DNA from: Thamnaconus septentrionalis
Taxonomy: Eukaryota; Chordata; Actinopteri; Tetraodontiformes; Monacanthidae
NCBI GenBank assembly: GCA_009823395.1
Contig: CM020502.1
Span: 2,847,001 to 2,911,000 of the forward strand
Length of the DNA: 64,000 bases
Reading direction: 5' to 3'
Below the pieces are notes generated by a model. That model made no database searches. It worked only from the letters and a program-made list of their open reading frames with translations, and was not told where the DNA came from. Position 1 is the stretch's first letter. Each line of letters opens with the position of its first letter. The position numbers were made by a program, and so were the translations under genes. Below, one piece after another: positions 60,601-64,000 of this stretch.

Positions 60601-63473
60601 GGAGTGGTTTGCTCTTGATCTGAAACCTCGAAGCTGGACCAATTCCACACGACTCACTTGCTTTTCTTGCTCTTTTTAGCAACAAAATTCTCACTTCCTT
60701 TAGCAGACGCTGACATGCTTACGGAGGGGTGTGGGTGTAGCAGCATCTCAAGGGGGGAGAGGAAAATCGATTTTCCGATTGTCCTTTTTTTTTTTAACAT
60801 CGTCTTGACTAAAAAAATCTGATTTCAAATAAAAAAAGATTAATCGCGCTGCCCTAGTTGACAGAGCAGGCAAGCTTGTAAACAACGCTGTTTTGAGCAC
60901 TGACAGAGGAGAGTTAAATTGGATCTGGACTTTACCTCTTTTTAAAAAGAGCAAAAGCTCTTTTCTTCTTCAGTCTGGTTGAAGCAAGAGTTTGATCAGG
61001 CAGTGAAAATCAACTGTTCTCACTGTGAAACTAGTCGATTTTGTGACATGTTTGATGCTTTCTTTCGTATTCGTTGTCCTTTCCCCCCCCCGAAAGACAT
61101 GCAGAATATTCAAGATAATTCAAGAACTTAATTCGTTACATGCTCATACTGGAAATGACAACCATTGTTTTTTAAATACAAAGATGCACACCGTTCACAA
61201 AGTTCAAATATGTCTTTATAAATGTAAAACCTTTTAGCCGGCATGTTAGGATTAACATAGGAAGCTGCACAAATCGTGGTCAAAATGCAAAATGTATTCA
61301 TGAGACGTGCATGTCCATGCATTCATTGTGCGTTCCGCGATCAGCACAAACCTGCTTTGTCTTCCCCTTGACCTTTCCGCCGATGTTTGTTTACCGCTGC
61401 CTAGCCGTGCCGCTGCTCAAACCCCCGGAGCAGATTAAGTGCCGATTAGCCGGGAGGCCACGCGACCTTCCACGCTGCTGATGTGATTTGCTAGCGCTAA
61501 TGTGTGTGCGTTGTGTCTGCTTGGCTCCGTGCTCGCGAGCGGCATTGCGGAGGCTGGTGTTTTTAATATTTAAAAAACAGAATAGAAGAAGAGAAGCCAA
61601 AGGTCTGACTGCAGCCTGCTTGTGTACCTTCCAGGGAGAAAGACATCGAGCACTTCCTGGAGACCAGCAGGAACAAATTCATCGGGTTCACGCTGGGGAA
61701 GTAGGTGTTCTGCCGCTGTTCAGTTTAACCCTCCACTGGCCTTGTTTTGCTGCCGCTCATTGATGATTGATTTGTGAATTCTTGATTCTACAGTGACATA
61801 GAGACCCTGGTGGGCTTGCCCAGACCCATCCATGAGAGTGTCAAGACTCTGAAGCAGGTGAGCCGAGAAAATCCCTCCCTCTTCTGGGGTCTCTTTGACT
61901 TTGCTGCTGATCAATAATTCCTGACTGAGAGGAACTTTCCATCTTTGATGTTTTGAACAGTCCGATCGGTTTAATCACACAGAGAAAAAAACTCCTCGGG
62001 CATGTTTTTGTTGGTTTCCTGTTTTGCGTTTGCATCAAGCAAACCATTGCATCGTCGGCTTCGGCGCTGCTGATGAAATTGCCAGCGTTGCAATTAAAAT
62101 TTCATGGAGCAAAGGGGTGGCAGCACATGGCATGAGCCACACGTGGTCACGTGACCGCTGGGTGTACAGAGCAGGTGCATGCGGGCGCTGATGAGGGAGA
62201 CGGCAGCCTTGATTAAAAGACTGCAGTTGATGTTAATCGTCTTCTCTGTTTCCTTCACTGTTGTTTGTCTTCTGGAATCACTGTTTGTGCTTATTAACAA
62301 TCCATCCATCCTTCATCCATCCCTCCATCCCTCCATCCTTCAAACCATTCATTGATCTATCCAACATCCCTTCATCCCCCCAACCATCCATCAATCCAAC
62401 CATCCATCCATGCAACATCCCTCATCCGTCCATCCACCCATCTATTCTCCATCCATCCAACCATCCCTTCATCCATCCAACCATCCCTCCATCTATCTCT
62501 GCATCCATCCAACCATTGCCTCATCCATCCAATCATCCCTCCATCCATCCAACCATCCATCCATTCAACATCCAACCATCCATCCATGCAACCATCCCTC
62601 ATCCATCCATCCACCCATCTATTCTCCATCCATCCAACCATCCCTTCATCCATCCAACCATCCCTCCATCCATCGCTACATCCATCCAACCATTGCCTCA
62701 TCCATCCAATCATCCCTCCATCCATCCATCCATCCATCCATCCAACCATCCATCCAGCATCCTCATCCATCCATCCAACAATCCCTTCATGCATCCAATC
62801 GTCCATCCAACCATCCATCCATGCAACCATCCCTTGTCCATCCATCCATCCAACCATCCTTTTATCCATCCAACCATCCCTTCATCCATCCAACATTCAT
62901 CCATCCTTCCAGCATAAGTACGTCTCCATCGCTGAGGTCCAGATGAAGAGGGAGGAGGAGCTCCAGCAGTGTCCTCTGACTCTGGTGAGTAAGAGACTTT
63001 GAACGGAGCTGCTGTTCACCTCGATGCGTCTCTGCTACTTCATTTGACCCTCTGCCTTGTGCCCAGGGTGAGGAGGAGGTCGAGGAGACCCCCGCAGAGA
63101 CACTCTACCTGGGCATGCTTCCAAACCTCTCGCAGTACGTGGTGAGTGCATCGCAACATTTTTTATTTTTTTAGCTTTTAATTAAAAGTAGCAGTCCAAG
63201 TCTATCCGGCCATTGCTTTAGAATGGAGCGCTGATTCTGTGGTCTCTCGTCTCCACTGCGTCAGATTGCCCTACTGAAGCTGCTGCTGGCCGCAGCTCCC
63301 ACCTCCAAAGCCAAGACCGACTCCATCAACATCTTGGCGGACGTGTTGCCTGAGGAGATGCCGTGAGTAGCGAGTAGAAGCCTGTTTTATTTTTTTTCAA
63401 CGTTGGATTAATCCAACTGCATTTCAACAAAGATCAGGCACTCTGTCATATTACCCCCGCTGAAAGGACTGAC

Positions 63474-63529
<56 letters not shown>

Positions 63530-64000
63530 CTGCGCTCCTCCCCCAGTATCACAGTCCTCCAGAGCATGAAGCTGGGGATCGATGTCAACCGCCACAAGGA
63601 GATCATTGTGAAGGCCATCTCAGCTCTGCTGCTGCTGCTGCTCAAGCACTTCAAGCTCAACCACATTTATCAGGTCCCAACAGGCACACACGCGATCATT
63701 TCTTTACCAACCAAGACCCGAAACCTTGTTGATTTGTTCCGCACATTTTTGAAAACTCCATGGCTCCACAGTGGGACAGTTTCAAAAAAGTGCCCTGCCT
63801 AGCTTAAAGGCCAAAGCTCCTGAAAACAGAAAACTCGTGTCCTTGTCCCACTCAAATTGTTTGGAGATGTTCCTTGTTGCTAGGTAGATGCGCACCTCCA
63901 CATTTGCAATTGGCTGCGCCCTCTGCTGGGCAAACAGGGAAAACAGCAGTGAGCCGCTCCAATCTCCGTTGGAAGGTTCAAATTCAAAATCCTGTTTAGA
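46290..64000 (+). CDS. strip2: strip2, striatin-interacting protein 2 (FAM40B), 3'-incomplete in window
   Basis: Spliced CDS in window: 46290-46403, 51544-51613, 51780-51854, 53191-53325, 53439-53559, 54466-54534, 54651-54757, 55491-55618, 55722-55910, 59874-60106, 61635-61700, 61794-61857, 62913-62984, 63067-63141, 63265-63362, 63547-63673. This is 1743 nt, 581 codons, all GT/AG and in phase; the remaining C terminus (roughly 250 residues by comparison with the family) is off the right edge. Family knowledge: STRIP proteins are core subunits of STRIPAK, joining striatin/PP2A to MOB4, GCKIII kinases and others in the cytoplasm, with roles in cell shape and signalling. The N1221 domain covers roughly residues 45-330. 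An acidic, proline-rich linker follows (about 337-400), then the start of the DUF3402 region. Signatures such as [21 protein letters not shown] and NKFIGFTLG favour STRIP2 over STRIP1. ahcyl2 upstream matches mammalian synteny. Confidence 0.96.
47333..47959. mobile_element. fold-back hAT-type element, family B, copy 5
   Basis: Both ends are the same family B terminus in opposite orientation: CATGGGCAAACTACGGCCCG on the left, and CGGGCCGTAGTTTGCCC on the right. The left-half sequence is repeated inverted after about 47815, giving an arm of roughly 150-200 bp. A Tc1/mariner MITE interrupts the left half at 47508-47732. Confidence 0.75.
47508..47732. mobile_element. Tc1/mariner-type MITE nested in the fold-back hAT
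   Basis: Flanked by TA (47506-47507, 47733-47734). Inverted ends CACTATATGACCAAAAGTAT and the complement of CACTATATTACCAAAAGTAT match at 28 of 29 positions. Removing it restores the hAT sequence seen in sibling copies. Confidence 0.88.
50528..50705 (+). mobile_element. SINE/LINE-like fragment with (ATTCT)n tail
   Basis: GGTTCCCGACCGGGTC resembles a tRNA B box. It is followed by a stretch ending TTTGGGATCAATCAAGTA and an (ATTCT)n tail, the layout of several fish SINEs. The 5' limit is uncertain. Confidence 0.45.
51544..51613 (+). CDS. strip2: strip2 exon 2
   Basis: Codes residues 39-61 plus one base: [20 protein letters not shown], then ELS, the family signature at the start of N1221. Acceptor CTCCCTGCAG, donor GTAAGG. 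Confidence 0.96.
51780..51854 (+). CDS. strip2: strip2 exon 3
   Basis: Codes residues 62-86 plus one base: [20 protein letters not shown], then DFRSH. Donor GTACAG is followed by a short (TG)n. Confidence 0.96.
51855..53190. other. strip2 intron 3
   Basis: Holds an A/T-rich run at 52200-52270 and a degenerate hAT-type MITE copy to about 52535. No further exon recognised. Confidence 0.55.
52275..52535. mobile_element. hAT-type MITE, family C, copy 1 (partial)
   Basis: Shares blocks in order with 55107-55440: AGCCTGATAATGACAATACA, TCACTCAGTGTGATACC, AAAGCTGATTTCCTGGGAGG and CACACCTGACATTATCTCAC. Its left end is replaced by A/T-rich sequence. Confidence 0.7.
53191..53325 (+). CDS. strip2: strip2 exon 4
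   Basis: Codes residues 87-131 plus one base, with [20 protein letters not shown] followed by [20 protein letters not shown] and AQ. The acceptor CACTGCAG has an A/T-mixed rather than pyrimidine-rich tract. Donor GTGGGT. Confidence 0.94.
53439..53559 (+). CDS. strip2: strip2 exon 5
   Basis: Codes residues 132-171 plus two bases: [20 protein letters not shown], then [20 protein letters not shown]. The intron before it is only 113 bp. Donor GTGAGT. Confidence 0.96.
53560..54465. other. strip2 intron 5 with promoter-like motifs
   Basis: Contains an octamer (53850), CCAAT (53893) and TATA (53951) set, and a CTGTGATGTCACAAAGGGC motif at 54299. No exon is supported. Confidence 0.5.
53850..53958 (+). 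promoter_or_regulatory. octamer-CCAAT-TATA motif cluster inside strip2
   Basis: ATGCAAAT at 53850-53857, CCAAT at 53893-53897 and TATAAATA at 53951-53958, in the order and rough spacing of octamer-containing promoters such as those of histone H2B genes. No histone frame follows. It may be a relic or an internal start for an unknown transcript. Confidence 0.35.
54466..54534 (+). CDS. strip2: strip2 exon 6
   Basis: Codes residues 172-194 plus two bases: [20 protein letters not shown], then TEL. Acceptor GCTAACAG follows a C-rich tract; donor GTAAGC. Confidence 0.96.
54578..54618. repeat. (CA)n microsatellite in strip2 intron 6
   Basis: About 20 CA units, a large share of the 116-bp intron. 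Confidence 0.93.
54651..54757 (+). CDS. strip2: strip2 exon 7
   Basis: Codes residues 195-230 plus one base: [20 protein letters not shown], then [16 protein letters not shown]. The preceding 116-bp intron is largely a (CA)n repeat. Donor GTGTGT is weak. Confidence 0.95.
55107..55440. mobile_element. hAT-type MITE, family C, copy 2
   Basis: Left end CAACCTTTTTTTTGCCACGG and right end GTGCTGCGGCACAGTGGTTG are inverted and resemble Charlie-like hAT termini. It ends about 50 bp before strip2 exon 8. Confidence 0.75.
55491..55618 (+). CDS. strip2: strip2 exon 8
   Basis: Codes residues 231-273: [20 protein letters not shown], then [20 protein letters not shown] and TIL. A hAT-type MITE ends about 50 bp upstream of the CCAAAG acceptor. 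Donor GTACAT. Confidence 0.96.
55722..55910 (+). CDS. strip2: strip2 exon 9
   Basis: Codes residues 274-336, including [20 protein letters not shown], then [20 protein letters not shown] and [10 protein letters not shown]. It ends with five Gln and the basic KRGRRSRR. Phase 0 at both ends. Donor GTGAGC. Confidence 0.96.
56016..56391. mobile_element. hAT-type MITE, family B, copy 6 (inverted)
   Basis: 8-bp flanks TTCTAACC (56008-56015) and TTCTAACG (56392-56399). Ends CAGGGCTGGGCAAACTTTTT (left) and AGTTTGCCCACGCCTG (right). Inverted relative to copies 1-4. Confidence 0.87.
56626..56676 (+). CDS. strip2: candidate strip2 cassette exon (51 nt)
   Basis: Lies between exons 9 and 10. It has a good acceptor (GTGTTCCCACAG) and a CAG/GTCTTT donor, and its 17 open codons ([17 protein letters not shown]) fit both neighbours in phase 0. 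It would insert an acidic, Ser/Pro-containing segment between the RRSRR tail of exon 9 and PLVKQDSL of exon 10. I do not recall it in the mammalian protein, so it is a prediction from splice signals and phase only. Confidence 0.45.
59572..59705 (+). mobile_element. L2-type LINE/SINE 3' end, 5'-truncated, with target duplication
   Basis: The GATGAACTGGCGACTTGTCC, GGGATAGGCTCCAGCAGACC and GAATAGGAATAAGCGG blocks and a (GAAT)n tail are the widespread L2-type 3' end. A 13-bp duplication AGTTTAATCTCAG flanks it at 59559-59571 and 59706-59718. Confidence 0.85.
59874..60106 (+). CDS. strip2: strip2 exon 10 (acidic/proline linker)
   Basis: Codes residues 337-413 plus two bases. It starts [20 protein letters not shown], continues with the acidic [20 protein letters not shown], a seven-proline run, and ends [14 protein letters not shown], a strongly conserved STRIP motif. 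Donor GTGGGA. Confidence 0.96.
60107..61634. other. strip2 intron 10
   Basis: Holds the hAT-type element at 60335-60856; the rest is unremarkable. CpG-containing sequence lies at 61330-61560. Confidence 0.55.
60335..60856. mobile_element. hAT-type non-autonomous element (TAGGGCTGGGCAAT ends)
   Basis: Left end TAGGGCTGGGCAATTTTGG, right end TTAATCGCGCTGCCCTA. Flanks ATTGATAG and GTTGACAG agree at six of eight positions. It contains A/T-rich repeated GATTTTT/GATTTAG units. Confidence 0.75.
61635..61700 (+). CDS. strip2: strip2 exon 11
   Basis: Codes residues 414-435 plus two bases: [20 protein letters not shown], then LG. Acceptor CCTTCCAG, donor GTAGGT. Confidence 0.96.
61794..61857 (+). CDS. 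strip2: strip2 exon 12
   Basis: Codes residues 436-457: [20 protein letters not shown], then KQ. The preceding intron is only 93 bp. Confidence 0.96.
61858..62912. other. strip2 intron 12
   Basis: The first about 430 bp are unique; the rest is the (ATCC)n tract reaching the exon 13 acceptor. Confidence 0.7.
62294..62910. repeat. (ATCC)n/(CATC)n tract with higher-order repeats
   Basis: About 620 bp of ATCC-type units with interspersed AACC and CCTC units. A larger block (near 62405-62560) recurs almost unchanged at about 62585-62740. The long Ser-His-Pro-Ile frames across it are repeat translations. Confidence 0.95.
62913..62984 (+). CDS. strip2: strip2 exon 13
   Basis: Codes residues 458-481: [20 protein letters not shown], then PLTL. 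The acceptor CCTTCCAG is the last unit of the long (ATCC)n tract that fills the intron. Donor GTGAGT. Confidence 0.96.
63067..63141 (+). CDS. strip2: strip2 exon 14
   Basis: Codes residues 482-506: [20 protein letters not shown], then LSQYV. Short flanking introns of 82 and 123 bp. Donor GTGAGT. Confidence 0.96.
63265..63362 (+). CDS. strip2: strip2 exon 15
   Basis: Codes residues 507-538 plus two bases: [20 protein letters not shown], then [12 protein letters not shown], near-invariant in STRIP proteins. Donor GTGAGT. Confidence 0.97.
63474..63528. repeat. (TG)n microsatellite before strip2 exon 16
   Basis: About 27 TG units ending about 18 bp before the exon 16 acceptor. Confidence 0.95.
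63547..63673 (+). CDS. strip2: strip2 exon 16 (last in window)
   Basis: Codes residues 539-581: [20 protein letters not shown], then [20 protein letters not shown] and IYQ. A (TG)n tract at 63474-63528 precedes a short pyrimidine tract and CCCCCAG. Donor GTCCCA is weak; the gene continues beyond the window. Confidence 0.96.
63674..64000. other. start of strip2 intron 16
   Basis: Non-coding to the window edge. The next strip2 exon is not present. Confidence 0.7.

Noticed and set aside
62261..63002. Three overlapping frames of about 200 residues rich in Ser, His, Pro and Ile, plus an antisense Trp/Met/Asp-rich frame
   Set aside because: They translate the (ATCC)n repeat in different frames; real coding starts only at 62913.

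Overview
This is a piece of vertebrate nuclear DNA, almost certainly from a teleost fish. Long GT/AG introns interrupt two conserved genes. The intergenic and intronic space is full of short DNA transposons (hAT, piggyBac, PIF/Harbinger and Tc1/mariner types), non-LTR retrotransposons and long dinucleotide repeats. Species cannot be decided from the window; a ray-finned fish, probably an acanthomorph, fits the repeat content.

Two protein genes lie on the + strand, head to tail. The first is ahcyl2 (adenosylhomocysteinase-like 2, an IRBIT-family regulator). Seventeen coding exons could be placed between 16772 and 38335. They join in phase into a 508-residue protein that starts from a short first exon. 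The long-isoform first exon known in other vertebrates was not found and is probably upstream of the window. The second gene is strip2 (striatin-interacting protein 2, a STRIPAK subunit). It starts at 46290; sixteen coding exons (581 codons) are present and the gene runs off the right edge. AHCYL2 and STRIP2 are also neighbours in mammals, which supports both identifications.

Layout: 1-16.5 kb is upstream flank or long-isoform intron, with three MITE families and no supportable gene. 16.5-18.0 kb holds ahcyl2 exons 1-2. 18.1-27.2 kb (ahcyl2 intron 2) is a transposon nest. In it, a young L1/Tx1-type LINE lacking its endonuclease domain sits in the start codon of a piggyBac-like element. Next to it is a gutted hAT element with a BED finger, carrying a Rex1/CR1-type LINE that itself carries a small insert. 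27.2-30.5 kb is the rest of intron 2. 30.5-38.3 kb holds the remaining ahcyl2 exons, several with splice sites made of or flanked by microsatellites. 38.3-42 kb is 3' UTR/downstream DNA with a (TA)n tract of about 520 bp. 42-46 kb is intergenic with hAT MITEs. 46-64 kb is strip2, with a GC-rich promoter, a large first intron, a candidate 51-nt cassette exon, a histone-like promoter motif set in intron 5, and a 620-bp (ATCC)n tract ending at the exon 13 acceptor.

The two genes do not form an operon or a shared pathway: AHCYL2 acts on inositol-trisphosphate receptor and ion-transport signalling, STRIP2 on phosphatase/kinase scaffolding. I did not find a wholly new biological system. The items most worth a second look are the endonuclease-less LINE at the piggyBac start codon, the hAT fold-back element, the microsatellite-built splice sites and the candidate strip2 cassette exon.
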